This document shows positions 1-10,967 of a stretch of DNA of 64,000 bases, in pieces. Source of the stretch: Tillus elongatus (lineage: Eukaryota > Arthropoda > Insecta > Coleoptera > Cleridae); the NCBI GenBank assembly GCA_964006375.1, contig OZ023265.1, positions 159,414,118-159,478,117 of the forward strand. Direction: 5' to 3'. The notes under the pieces were generated by a model, which had not been told where the DNA came from, searched no databases, and worked only from the letters and a program-made list of their open reading frames with translations. Within the stretch, counting starts at the first letter, position 1; the number at the start of each line of letters is the position of its first letter. Made by a program: the position numbers and the translations under genes.

Positions 1-129
1 TTTGATTTGTTCCGATCTGCATGCTTTACTAATCAGTTTGTATCATGCTTTCAAGAATCATATATGTATATCAAAAAGATCATTAGCTCAAGACTTTCGA
101 AAGCATCAACCCACCTCCAAATGTTCAAC

Positions 130-1685
130 CACCAACAGTCCCCAATGTCGCGCATAAAATGACGGATATCATTTTCAAAACTGAAAAGGTACGAAATATG
201 CTCTCTTCTCTTAATACCAGGAAAGCCTCTGGCCTTGACGAGATCCCAGCAATTGTTCTCAAAAAATGCGCACCAGAACTTGCTCCCTTCCTGATTCGTC
301 TGTTTCATACATCTTACAATAGAGGCATATTCCCTAGTAACTGGACAACTGCTCGAGTACAACCCGTCCCCAATAAAGGATCCAAAGCGCTTCCTAGCAA
401 CTTCAGGCCTATTTCTCTCCTTTCAGTCGTCTCTAAAGTGATGGAAAAGTATATAAACACCGAATTACTAAAATTTATTGAAAAACAGTATATTCCACGA
501 CAGGCAGTATGGATTCCGTCAGCGCAGATCAACTGCCGACCTCCTTTCCTTTGTCACCTATGGCCTACCACCAGGCCTCTGTACCTGGATAGCAAATTTC
601 CTCTCCAACCGGAGTATTTCTGTTGTCGCGGATGGCCATTCCTCTAAGTTGTATCCAATTAATGCAGGAATTCCTCAAGGTTCAGCTTTAGCCCCAACTT
701 TGTTTCTTCTCCACATCAATGACCTCCTCTCTAGCACATCCAACCCAGTTCACAGTTACGCGGACGACAGCACCCCCCGCTCAAATATACAATATTCTAA
801 GCTTGTCTCTTTAGCCCAATTAGATGAGGATCGCAGACACATGGAGTGTTCTGTCTACGTGGATCTCCAGAAAATATTAGACTGGAGAAGTAGAAATCTT
901 GTACAATTCAACCCCACCAAATCTCAGCCTTGCTTTGTTTGTCATAAGAGATACACCAGCCATAGACCCATCACAATGAACAACCAAGTTATTCAAAGTA
1001 ATGAGTCCTCTTCACTTGTTGGCGTTTCTGTGGATCGAAATCTCAATTGGCACCAACATGTCACATCAATTGCAGAAGCGGCTGCTAAGAAATTAGGTTT
1101 CCTCTTCCGGGCTCGCAAATACTTTTCACCAGCTAATCTCCATACCTTATATACTTCACAAATAAGGCCAAACCTCGAATACTGCTCCCACATCTGGTGT
1201 ATCGTTGCCGCTTCTACACTCGCTATCCTGAAATCCATTGAGAAGAGAGCTATACGTCTCATCGGTAACCCTACCCTCACCCAAAGGCTCCCATCCCTTG
1301 CTCACCGACATGCCGTTGGTGACCTCTCTCGCTCTTTTATAGATATCTGCACGGGCACTGCTCAGAGGAGCTTTCTTCCATAGTTCCTCCACCTGCTGAC
1401 CCCAACAGATCTACCAGGGGAACAGAGCGAATGCACCCTTTTACTGTCCAGGTAACCAGACATAGAACATCTTGTTACGCCCGCTCTTTTGTCCCGAGGA
1501 CTTCCAAGTTGTGGAATACCTTGCCGGTACATGTTTTTCCTTCTCCTCCGAACCTCCAAACCTTCAAGTCCAGAATTAACAAGTTGCCTCTTTCCTCCTT
1601 GTCGACACACACGGTACGAGAGTATTTAGGCTGTAAGCCTTCGTGGTGTGTTGTTGAAATATATAAAAAAAAGCCTTCGTGTACA
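130..1685 (+). pseudogene. CR1/Jockey-like LINE reverse transcriptase fragment, motif A deleted
   Basis: Remnant of a non-LTR retrotransposon polymerase without an RNase H domain. The RT N-terminal block (RKASGLDEIPAIVLKKC, then FRPISLLSVVSKVMEKY) is read up to about 490. There the frame shifts to one carrying RQYGFRQRRSTADLL, GIPQGSALAPTLF (motif B) and SYADDS (motif C, YADD intact). Between DLLSFVT and YGLPPGLCTWI roughly 40 residues expected in this family are missing, including the first catalytic Asp of motif A, so this copy cannot encode an active RT. A further shift leads to the typical C-terminus (HPFTVQV.., SFVPRTSKLWNTLP) near 1431-1600. The copy ends in an A-rich tail at about 1674. 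The 5' end lies outside the window or is truncated. A second copy of the same family is on the minus strand at 7640-8283. Confidence 0.85.
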
Positions 1686-3371
1686 AAATTATTCTGAAAA
1701 CATACACACACATACACGCATCTTTATTGATTTTTGTATTCAGAACGTTTTAAAACAAATTTGTGGGCATTTTTTTTTGATACGACTGTAAAAAAAATCT
1801 CATTACAATATACCTATTTTGTGTTTTGTATTTTGTATATAAAGTCTAAAAGATACAGTTTAGTAGTAATTAACTTTTATAGATATTAATATATATCGAA
1901 TAAGTTCTAAGTTTCTGCTTGTCTAAGATGTGAATTTCAAAACGATAACTAATGTAAAAGTAGGGTGACTGGGTGCATATCAAGTTGAATAAAACTATTT
2001 ATTTTGTCTAACTGCTGGAATTATAGTTTGTCACTACACATTATACTTTTTACAGTATCTGGCAGCGCTGCATTTATCTAAGGTAGACATGAAAGTTTCA
2101 TTCCGTAAATGGGAAAGAGAGAATAAGACAATATTGATTTGTTTTTCATCTCAGTTGTGTAGGTGCCTGTAGTACGGTAGGTTGTTTCGATTGTTTTAAG
2201 TTCTTTCTAACCTAAAAATATTTCGTTATCCCCCTTCCGATTAGCAAAATTTAGTTTCCTTCCCTAACATACTGGCATGTTTTCAATTAAAGTTTATGTA
2301 GCCCCACGTTTCGATGTTGTGTTCCGTGTTTGGTGTTGATGTAAGTCAAAAGTTGGTTTTTATTTGAAATGATTTGTACTGCAACCAGGACACCCCAGGA
2401 GAATTTTTCTGCTAACGTAAGTTGTATTTGGTTTTTATTTATCATTTAAATATGTAGGTTTTTCTAACATGTTAACTTTTATTTGACGACTTTAAACATC
2501 TTTTGTGTAAACTAAATGCATACAGATTTAAGGAATATTTGATAGTTCCACTTTTTTGGGAAGTCTGTTATGTTTCACCTGATTTTTTGATAAAACTTTC
2601 AGTAGGTATAGTGAAACTGGTTGCCGAAGAAAAATAATTGTAAATTGTTGCTTACTAAAGAGATAAGTTTACTTTTATTCTTAGTAATAGCACCACTTTA
2701 TATAAAATTAATATACCTACCTACCTACCTACTTTTTAAAAAGAAAAATCTCTTAAAAAGTTGGCTACATCATTTTATGGTTTATCAGCCGGTACTCTTT
2801 TGTTTCCACTTTTTTGATTAATGTAATTAACAGTAATTAAGATGAGCTTATGCAAAAAGGTAATTGTTTAAATTGCCTTAGCTACAACAATTAAAAAGTA
2901 ATTGATTAAAGCTAGGCTGACTTACTCATTTTATGCCAGCTTTAGCTTAACTAGACGAAACAAGTGCGCACGCCGGAAGTGTGTTATGTTAGCGAATAAA
3001 AAAAAATCTAACCGATAGCTATAACTTAATTTTCCATATATTTATATGTACTTGTCTAAATACTCACACAATGTGCCATACAAATAAGTTGAAGCTTGTG
3101 CTTGTACATTACACAATTTCAATAAAAATCACAAACTATAAACGTCAAACGATCTGTAGTGTCACTTCTCTAATTTTGCGAGTTCACATTTCTTCAACTT
3201 CTATATGTTGCTGCAAACATTTACACAATCACTATGAACCTATCTCCCTCATCTTTAACTAACGTCTCTCAATAAACGGCGCAAAATTTCTTCGAAGAGG
3301 CTATAAAATAAAACACAATAATTTTGACAATTTGATTTAACTTAGAAACTTTAATTTTAGTACATTACAAA
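1686..3371. other. AT-rich spacer, no gene recognised
   Basis: No coding region that I recognise. A short (CTAC)n run lies at about 2715-2732. A degenerate HINE-type end is listed separately at 2970-2997. The rest is AT-rich unique-looking DNA. Confidence 0.5.
2970..2997 (-). repeat. Degenerate 3' end of the TA-core HINE-like family
   Basis: The bases from ACGCCGG to TTAGCGAAT match the reverse complement of the family end (ACGCAGCAAGTGCGT then TATGGTAGTGAAT) with a few mismatches. No recognisable body follows, so it is an old isolated end or a chance match. Confidence 0.35.
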
Positions 3372-3563
3372 TGCCCAGTGTCACAAAGCTCGATTAAATA
3401 TTTAACGGCCGGTAAGTAATCAAGGCTTCAGACGACCAATCACAGCTTCAAAATATTTGGTTGTCATGGCAAAAATCCGAATTATAGTTTGTGATTGGTT
3501 GTTTCAAGTCTTGATTAGCTAACCGGCCGTTAAAGATTTAATCGGACTTTGTGAAACTGGGCA
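3372..3563. mobile_element. 192-bp palindromic MITE
   Basis: The two halves are inverted copies. The left end TGCCCAGTGTCACAAAG and the right end (read on the minus strand) TGCCCAGTTTCACAAAG continue as matching arms through GATTAAA and AACGGCCGGT to CCAATCACA. The element is non-coding and fold-back shaped, as expected of a non-autonomous DNA transposon. I see no clear target duplication beyond A/T bases, so the superfamily is not assigned. Confidence 0.75.
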
Positions 3564-3756
3564 AAAGTCTATGAACGTAAACACGTCATCAAAATAAATA
3601 ACTTTATTATTTTTGGAGATACTGGTCTACAAAGAACTTGCATTTTTTTGGGATTAATTGTTCCAAATGTGTTGGCTAACGCACTGGTCCATCCTCGTTC
3701 TATTGTTTAATGAAAATTTGCTTAAAATTAAAGCAGTATTATTCAAATAAAAGTAC

Positions 3757-4190
3757 TGTAAAGCTGCAGACGACCTCCCGAATGTTTTTTTGCATTATTT
3801 TTTCAGAAACATGCCTAGAACCGCTTCCTGGATGCACAAACCAAAGAAAAATTTCTTGCTAACACCCCCAAGGAAGTTACGGGACAAGGAGTGAATAAGG
3901 GTGCTGGGCGGGGTAGAAGAATAAAAGGAAATATAAGGAGAACGTGCGAAGAAAACAGCTTATCGGACCTCAAAAAGCAGCATTTTTCACATTTTGAAAC
4001 CATACCCCCTTAAACCCTGCTTCCCCCGTACAGCACCTCTATTCGCCCCAGTTCCCGTAAAATTATTGAGTGTTGCTCACAGGAAATTTGACTTGTGGTT
4101 TATGCGAGGGTGGTTGTAGACATGCGAGAGGGGAAGGTAAACCCCCACGACGAAGATCCTCCCCGCCCGTTTTGCCCATGTGAAACGGTG
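3757..4190. mobile_element. Partial copy of the fold-back element (left arm)
   Basis: This is a diverged half of the 758-bp fold-back element at 57036-57793. It starts near TGTAAAGCTGCAG, the counterpart of that element's end GGTAAATTTGCAG, and continues through CTCCCGAA, CAGAAACAT and the GC-rich unit (AAGGAAGTTACGGGAC, GGGTGCTGGGCGGGGTAG). It then carries the inverted version of that unit (CAGCACCTCTATTCGCC) and TGTGGTTTATGCGAGGG. The second arm is absent after about 4190. Confidence 0.7.
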
Positions 4191-4339
4191 CGGGAAGGAA
4201 AACCCATGTTACAAGATAAATACACTAGTTTGTGCAGCTAAAAGAGAACATATCATAACCAATACTGCCAAACGATCGAAATTTAAAAAAGAACGGTAAA
4301 TTTAGATAACATCCTTAATTAATCTTGAAAAGAGATTTA

Positions 4340-4545
4340 AAGGTAAAGGTAAGATGCTTACTGGCAATTAGGCCATTACTGACCCTTTTTGCTCATCTAA
4401 ACTAACCTACCCTCCACCTTGAGCTCGATCTCAACGACGACAGTGATTTTTGAAAAATCATCCGCCGCCGGTGAGGCTCGAACTGTCGTCCCCCGAGTGC
4501 GTATTGGAAAGTCTGAATCGACTTTCCCGCACGGCCACGGAGGCG
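4340..4545 (-). mobile_element. tRNA-derived SINE with perfect 16-bp target duplication
   Basis: Read on the minus strand, it starts with a tRNA-like head. The A-box-like TGGCCGTGCGG lies at 4528-4538 and the B-box GTTCGAGCC at 4475-4483. The box spacing is long enough for a class II (Leu/Ser-type) tRNA. A short body follows, with a tail of TTACC/ACCTTT repeats. The element is flanked by a perfect direct repeat CTTGAAAAGAGATTTA (4324-4339 and 4546-4561), a target-site duplication showing LINE-mediated insertion. The head is not a functional tRNA gene, since the acceptor stem is not preserved. Confidence 0.8.
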
Positions 4546-4679
4546 CTTGAAAAGAGATTTACTCGTATGTTATTAAGAATAACGTTCATTTGACAATGAC
4601 GTACACCTGATTCTTCTGTATTATTGATGAGTGCCTTCCAGTGGACGGAACTTACCTGGCTCCTCTGCAGAGTCCCAGA

Positions 4680-6735
4680 AACGAACAATCATCAGCATAC
4701 GTCTGGGCGTAGAGGCCATTCTCGGAGAGCCGTTCCACGAGGCCGTCCCTGACCAGACACTATAGATGAGGCGACAGGCAGCTGCCCCGAGGACAGCCGC
4801 CGGTCACTCCAACGTCCAGACCCCGCGCCTCTTAAGGTCAGCGAAACTCTACTGTCCTCCAGTATGCTCGCCAGCCAACTTATAAGGGATCTAGGCGATC
4901 CCCTGTACTGTAGGGCGGCACAGACCGTATCCGTCCTTGTTCTATCAAAGGCTCCCTCAACATCGAAAAACACAGCTAATGTGCTCTCTCCGTACTGTAG
5001 GGACCTTTCTACCTTTCGTGTAACAGCGTGGAGCGCCGTTTCCTTTGATTTCTCCCGTTGGTACGCGTTCTGGTTTTTGTGGAAGAGGTGAACCCTGAGG
5101 ATCTCCCCCAACGCAAACCTGTCTATTATCCTGTCTAGTGCGTTTAGCAGAAAAGATGTAAGGGTAATTAGCCTGTACCCCTTGGCCAACATGTAGTCCA
5201 CCCATCCCGGTTTGGGAATAAAGACACCCCTGACCCGGCGTCAGGCTTTTGGGACATAGCCTCACGCCAAGCTGGCCCGGAAAGCCTCCCTTATGTTGGG
5301 AAGCAATATTTCCAGGCGTTTCTGGAGCAGGGTCGGGAAAATCCCATCACAACCTGCGGACTTGAATGGAGCAAACTCGTTCACCGCCCAGGTTATAAAG
5401 CCGTCAATTACTACCTCCTCCGCCAGCTGCCCGTCCGCATTCGAAATCTGCCACCGGCCCGGATTAGCAGCCTCTATGAGGGCTCCACCGTCAGCGAGAT
5501 GAACCTCAGCGATGTGAACCTCAGCGAGGTGGCACAAGGTCTCCTCGGTGGTTTTGGTCCAGCTCCCGTCCGGTTTCCGTAAGGATCCTATTAAACTTCC
5601 TAACTCCTGTTTGAGCACTCTTACCAGCCTGGCTGCGCTCGGCAAGGAGCTAACGTCCCCACAGTTCGCACGCCAACCGGCTCGTTTACTTCGCCGTAAT
5701 TCCATCTTAAGCTCCCTTCTGACAGTTTTAAACTCGTCCCAGGCCGCCTCACCAGATTCTCGGACGGCACGGTTTAAGGCCCTTCGTGTCCACCCTCGTA
5801 GTTCGGTGAGATTGCGATTCCGCCATCCGACCTTGATGTTCGGTTCCCCCCTAAGTGCTGACGCAGCCTCATACGCTGCCATTATTTTTCCTTCTAAGGC
5901 CTCGGCCTCGCTGTCTAATGCCTATATAGAGAGTCCCCTCCCATTTGGGCTCCTTGGCGACCCACTAAGACCCGTTATATAGGCATCCCAGTCGGTCCAC
6001 ATCCAATTCAAAGATGATCATACGATGGTCAGACATTGATATGTGTTCCGTCACCCTCCAATTAGATATGTCCTCTGTAATTCCTCTGCTCGCCAATGTG
6101 ATATAAATCACCTCCTGACGGATACGATTGACGAACGTTGCCGCTGTACCTCTATTTAATATCTCTAGGTTCGTTGTAGCCAAATACACAAGCAAAGCCT
6201 CACCACGTTGGTTGGTGTTGGTGCTGCCCCACAGCCGTTGGTGAGAATTGGCATCACATCCATGATAAGATGTAGTCCGTGTTCCCTCGCAAAATCAGTA
6301 TACGGGCCCTAGGTTGTTCTCCAGCCTTACCACCGACGAGAATGTTGAAGACCTCTAACTTGCTTCCTATATACGTAAAGCTCTTAGATCAACGCAACAC
6401 CACCGGGACCGCCTGCGAGGAGCTTTGCCAGCTCTCCAGTGGCATCCCGGCTATGCTGAAGGTTGATCTGGCACACCCGCAGCTGCCCCTCGCACTAGTC
6501 GTGGTGTGGTGCTGTCGGGGTCGAGCCCTTTCCCGGCCAGTATCCGTTCTGGTGCCCGCCGTAGGGCAGGAGGAGGCGACCACACTCCACGTCGGCACTC
6601 TGATTACATTCAGTCACCAACTCGAAATACAGCCTCTTGGCTTGTATCATTTTCTGCCATTGGGCGCTTAGAGTACGCGCCAGCCTGTCGGCCCTAACGT
6701 TGATGGTCCTCCTTGGGTTTTTGGCCACCTGGCCA
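4680..6735 (-). pseudogene. Loa-like LINE ORF2 (endonuclease + RT), 3'-truncated at the YADD motif
   Basis: Several reading frames on the minus strand together give the N-terminal part of a Loa/I-group ORF2. The apurinic endonuclease starts near 6490 (VCQINLQHSRDATGEL) and continues with CDANSHQ, RGEALLVYLATTNLEILNRG and MSDHRMIIFEL (about 6260-6010). An RT leader lies at 5882-5262, and RT blocks follow with DVEGAFDRTRTD (motif A), GCPRGSCLSPHL (motif B) and QTYADDC (motif C, near 4685). The homology stops immediately after YADD, so the RT thumb and RNase H are missing. Stops and frameshifts make it dead. The family is distinct from the Loa-like copies at 18.7 and 27.7 kb, although the domain order is the same. 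Confidence 0.8.
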
Positions 6736-7342
6736 GCTTCGTCCCTGTGAGCGTGGCTGCGTCTTCTCCTCTCTGGTGCCTTGTAGACAATTCAATGGTC
6801 TATCAAAAAAAGGAGGTTGGCATTAAAAAAAACGCCGATGACGTCATATTTGAAAAGCAGGAGTGGGAGATACGTAATTTTTCTACAAAAATGGTGTCCC
6901 AGCATTTCGTTAAAACACAAATCGCTGAAAATGTAATGAATTTAGTCCATAATTTTGCCCCTCATTGTATATGGCGTTCAGCGTATTTTCTAGAAAGAAT
7001 TTTACGCTGACTGGTAGGTATGTATGCCGATTTCGGTAATAGTAAAAAGTATTGATCTGTTTATGTAAGTATTAAACCACAAGGGGAGGCATTCACCTGC
7101 GATATAAAAATCGATTTCGCATAAAACAATATGTTTCAAAAACCGCTCGGCTACAAGGAATATAAAGCAGGTATTTGTTTCCTTCGGTTTTTGCATCGAG
7201 GAATCGCTATTTTTAGAACGTTACGTTATCAGCGATAAATGTTCGTTTCGTGTCCGTATTAAATTATTGTAAAAAGTTTACTTATAGAGTTCTTATTTAC
7301 GAGGTGAGATTGCAATTTTTTGAGATTGATTTTCCAATTTAT
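6736..7342. other. Spacer, no gene recognised
   Basis: I see no convincing coding similarity, terminal repeats or tandem arrays in this stretch. Confidence 0.4.
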
Positions 7343-7441
7343 TTACTTATTAAAATTAATACCAGCATAAATTTTATACTATACAGGCTGGTTTACTTAC
7401 TAATATTAATACCAGCATTAATTTTATACTATACAGGGTGG
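7343..7441. repeat. Two tandem copies of a ~50-bp unit
   Basis: The unit TTTACTTAYTAA..AATACCAGCAT..TTATACTATACAGGSTGG occurs twice head to tail (about 7343-7392 and 7393-7441) with few differences. The second copy runs directly into a DD41D-type transposon end. Confidence 0.75.
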
Positions 7442-7635
7442 CAACTTGAAAACGAAACAGGCGCGTTTTAGGACACTCACCGTAAAAATCGCTTAAAGAA
7501 GTAAAATTTTCTTTCAAGGAAGAACACTTTAAGGCTTATTTTCAACTTCGCAACATCAACCCCTAAGCGGTGGTGCGATCCACCCCTAAAATCTTAAAAT
7601 GACAAGGGGGGTCAAGTATCACATCATTTTTTAAA
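7434..7635 (+). mobile_element. Terminal fragment of a DD41D (rosa-like) transposon
   Basis: The sequence starts AGGGTGGCAACTTGAAAACG and continues through GAAACAGG, ACATCAACCCCTAAG, GGTGGTG and GGGTCAAGTATCACATCAT. It lines up, with divergence, to the long terminal inverted repeat of the transposon at 61381-63255. No transposase follows, because a CR1-like LINE lies next to it. Confidence 0.6.
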
Positions 7636-7639
7636 ATTT

Positions 7640-8283
7640 TGTATTTCAACAACACACCACGAGAGCTTACAGCCTAAATACTATCGTACCGTGGATGTTG
7701 ACAAGGAGGAAAGAGGCAACTTATTGTTAATCCTGGACTTGATGGTTTGGAGGGTCGGGGGAGAAGGAAAAACATGTGCCGACAAGGAATTACACAACTT
7801 CTCGGGACAAAAGAGCGGGCATAACAAGATGTTCTATGTCTGGTGACCTGGACAGTAAAAGGGTGCATTCGCTGTGTTCCCCTGGTAGATCTGTTGGGGG
7901 CAGCAGGTGGAGGAATTATGGAAGAAAGCTCCTCTGAGCAGTGCCCGTGCAGATATCTATAAAAGAGAGAGAGAGAGGTCACCATCGGCACGTCGGTGGG
8001 CAAGGGCTGGCAGCCTTTGGGTGAGGGTAGGGTCACCGATGAAACCTATAACTCTCTTCTGAATGGAGTCCAGGATAGCGAGTGTAGAAGCGACAGCAGC
8101 ACCCCAGATGTGGGAGCAGTATTCGAGGTTTGGCCTCATTTGTGAAGTATATAAGGTTGTGATTGTGATTGTGATGGGTCTAGGGCTGGTGTATCTCTTA
8201 TGAGAAAGAAAGCAAGACTGAGATTTGGTGGGGTTGAATTGTACAAGATTTCTACTTCCCCAGCCTAATATTTTTCCCCTTCA
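7640..8283 (-). pseudogene. CR1/Jockey-like LINE, 3' fragment with internal deletion
   Basis: Minus-strand copy of the LINE family at 130-1685. It encodes the same C-terminal blocks (MRPNLEYCSHIWGAA, TLAILDSIQKRVIGFIGDPTLTQRLPALAHR, MHPFTVQVTRHRTSCYARSFVPR) in broken frames. The 3' end at 7640 carries the GTTGTTGAAATA tail. Upstream the sequence jumps from the RITITIT-like stretch (GATTGTGATTGTGATGGG at about 8157-8176) directly to the earlier KSQ/KRYTS block. About 150 bp present in the other copy is therefore deleted at a short GATTGT repeat. Confidence 0.85.
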
Positions 8284-8285
8284 AT

Positions 8286-8547
8286 GTTTCAGTACAAACT
8301 GTAATAAATTAACATCAACCGAGGTTCTGGCATTGTATTTGAGCAAGTTGAATGTCTGCACGTTTCGCTCTTCGGAGGGAGCCTAAAGCCGTCGATCCCG
8401 TGTCCATGCGATGCTGGGCACGTTAAAGATCCCTACCCTCCTTACAGAATGGCAGGAATTTGGCAAAATTTCCAGGATAATGCGGTGAAATTGCTCGCTG
8501 GCGTCGGTGATTGGTCATAGTCGCGGAAATAGGCCGACGTTAAAAAA
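8286..8547 (+). mobile_element. SINE-A copy lacking its tRNA head
   Basis: Body of the SINE family best seen at 26395-26737: TTTGAGCAAGTTGAATGTC, then CGTGTCCATGCGATG, GGCACGTTAAAGATCC, GTCGGTGATTGGTCATAG, ending CCGACGTTAAAAAAATG. The tRNA-related first ~75 bp is missing, which is a 5' truncation. Confidence 0.8.
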
Positions 8548-8564
8548 ATGTTAAAAAAAAATTA

Positions 8565-8885
8565 TTGATATGTATTGTAGTAGTAATGACATTTACACAA
8601 CAAAATATCGGTTAGATGGCCACCGTTGCTCTGTTGGCAGGAATGTACTCTTTTGACGAAATTTCGCAGCACATTTTGCAGTAAGGGCTGCTGGATTTCA
8701 CGAACTTTGCTTGCAATTTCTTGTTTGAGTTCCTTAGTTGTCTCAGTGTGGTTCGCATAGATCTTACGTTTAAAAAAACCCCAAAAAAAAAATAATCCAG
8801 ATAAGTTATATCGCAATTTTTTGACGGCCAGTCTTGGTCTCCAAAACGGGAGATGACACAACTGGAATCTTTGTCTGTATGTATC
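8565..8885 (-). pseudogene. Mariner-type transposase C-terminal fragment
   Basis: Minus-strand reading in two frames gives DYFFFG followed by the C-terminal helix region KRKIYANHTETTKELKQEIA, QPLLQNVLRNFVKRVHSCQQ and NGGHLTDILL. This is the typical end of DDE transposases in the rosa/mariner group. The catalytic N-terminal part is absent and frames are broken. It abuts a HINE-like copy at the point where that family's TA core would be, which suggests insertion into a TA array. Confidence 0.7.
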
Positions 8886-9240
8886 ATTTGTATGTATCAC
8901 ACTAAAATAATGGGCCGATTTTGATGAAGTTTGGCAGGTACGTTTCTTTTGTAAATGGCTTGGATAAGCTCGTTAGCCAGGAAAATCGGATCAGAATTTC
9001 AGGGGAAATTTTAGGTTTTTCTTTGAAATTTTTTTTAATGTCCGAAACTAACCAAGCTATGGTAATCAAATTTGGTACGTATGATTAGGTTATCAAAGGT
9101 AAACAATGTTACAAATTTTAGATCTCTATGTTACAGGAAAAAAAAGTTATTGGCATTTAATTAAAAAATATGCTTGCTGCCAGGTCACTTCTATGAAAAT
9201 TCACTACCATAACGCAGTTGCTGCGTTCAGACTTTTTTTA
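8886..9240 (+). repeat. TA-core HINE-like copy, 3' portion
   Basis: Starts GTATGTATCACAC, AAATAATGGGCCGATTTTGA and continues with the conserved body (TGGCTTGGATAAGCTCGTTAG). It ends TTCTATGAAAATTCACTACC ATAACGCAGTTGCTGCGTTC AGAC. The 5' head and TA array are missing or replaced by the mariner fragment. Confidence 0.8.
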
Positions 9241-9259
9241 ATGTTAATTTTATAAGGAT

Positions 9260-9388
9260 TTTTAGTGCATTTTTATTTTTAAAAAATTCACGAATAGAGA
9301 GGTATCGATGGTGAGGCTTTGCAAATTTTTTTTCAAATGAGCGCGAACTAGGACCCCTAGAACCCATATCCGGGGTCAGTTTCAATTT

Positions 9389-9459
<71 letters not shown>

Positions 9460-9543
9460 TGATAACTCAAAAAATAATTAACCGATTTCAATTAAACTGG
9501 GCAAGTGCCTTTCTTTTATTAATGGTTTGGATGAGTACGTTAG

Positions 9544-9642
<99 letters not shown>

Positions 9643-9972
9643 TGATAACTCAAAAAATAATTAACCGATTTCAATTAAACTGGGCAAGTGCCTTTCTTTT
9701 ATTAATGGTTTGGATGAGTACGTTAGCCAGGAAAATCGGAGGAGGTTTTTTGGGAAAATTTTGAGTTTTATTCAAATTTAAAAATTTCATTCGAAAAAAA
9801 ATGTTTTCTCTGAAAATTACGAAGTTATTTTAATGAAATTTGGTGGATATCTTGCCCTAGGAAAGATCTTACTACGTACCAAAATTAAACTTTCTAAGTT
9901 TATAGAAAATTTGAGGCATTTAATAAAAATTCACTACCATAACGCACTTGCGGCACCCAGAGTTTTTTTGTC
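9260..9972 (+). repeat. TA-core HINE-like copy (subfamily C) with duplicated core
   Basis: Head at 9260-9395 (TAGTGCATTTTTA..AAAAATTCACGAATAG, then GAGCGCGAACTAGGACCCCT and CATATCCGGGGTCAG). TA array 9396-9454 is followed by a 90-bp body block (CCGTCTGATAACTC to GAGTACGTTAG). Then come a second TA array (9545-9637), the same body block again, and the rest of the element. It ends CACTACCATAACGCACTTGC at about 9950, with an impaired hairpin (GGCACCC in place of TGCGTCC). Confidence 0.85.
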
Positions 9973-10770
9973 TAAAAGCCGTAACGTAGTAACTCATTTG
10001 TCATTCATTGTTGTCGCCCTTACTCGGTGAAACCGCTCCATACTAAATATAGACGTAGGGACTATTTTTCTGGCTTCATTCGTTTTCTTCTCTGTAACCG
10101 GTTTCGCCGTAAAGCGAACCGATTTGTATTAATGGGTGCGTATAAATCAATTCAATTTTTACCTGTCCCACGATGTCGTATAAGCGAAACCTGTTCAGAG
10201 AACAGCCAGAGAAGGAGTCTGTCAAGTAAGGGCAACAAATATTAATGAATTGGCAACACAGCATTATTTTGACAAATTTTAACATAATCTTCAAATAATT
10301 ACATATTATACTTACATTTAAAGCTATTTGATTGTCACACCTCGTATTTTAACGAAATTAATTTGTTGTGTAGATTCACATTATTTGAAAACATCGCATG
10401 TTCTTTTGTATTTGTCACAAAATTGCAGCGTTACATAACTAGTTGACTGTTGAAAGCTGACCTGTGGTTTTTGGCATTTGTGTGGCCAGTATACAATAAA
10501 GGTGTCTTTGTTCTTGATATTTGTTTTGTCAGCAAATAATTAAAATCGGTGACGTGGGGAAGTCACTACGGTTATTTTATAGACTCTGGCTCATGTATGA
10601 TTGAGTAGTACATTTTTTTATAAATAAGATAGCCATTATCCTCTTGACCAAAACGTTCGGTTTTAGCAGATTTGCTTAGAAAAAATTTGCGTTTGAAGAA
10701 ATCGCGACCTTAATATTTTTTTAAATTTTCTTCCAACTGGCCGCTCATTAAGACCCCAGGGTCAAATAAA
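9973..10770. other. Spacer, no gene recognised
   Basis: I see no coding similarity. The last ~70 bp (ATCGCGACC..CATTAAGACCCCAGGG) loosely resembles a HINE-type head, but too weakly to call. Confidence 0.4.
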
Positions 10771-10775
10771 ATGTG

Positions 10776-10942
<167 letters not shown>

Positions 10943-10967
10943 TGCCTACTCCTTAGTGGTGGACAAA

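Noticed and set aside
1637..1681. AAGCCTTCGTG repeated around the 3' tail of the first LINE as a possible target duplication
   Set aside because: The first occurrence belongs to the element: the other copy of the LINE has a similar AGCTCTCGTG at this place. So it is not a duplication of the target flanking the whole element.
2621..3262. Small open frames at 2621-2821 and 3071-3262
   Set aside because: Short, compositionally biased and without recognisable motifs. Treated as chance frames in AT-rich DNA.
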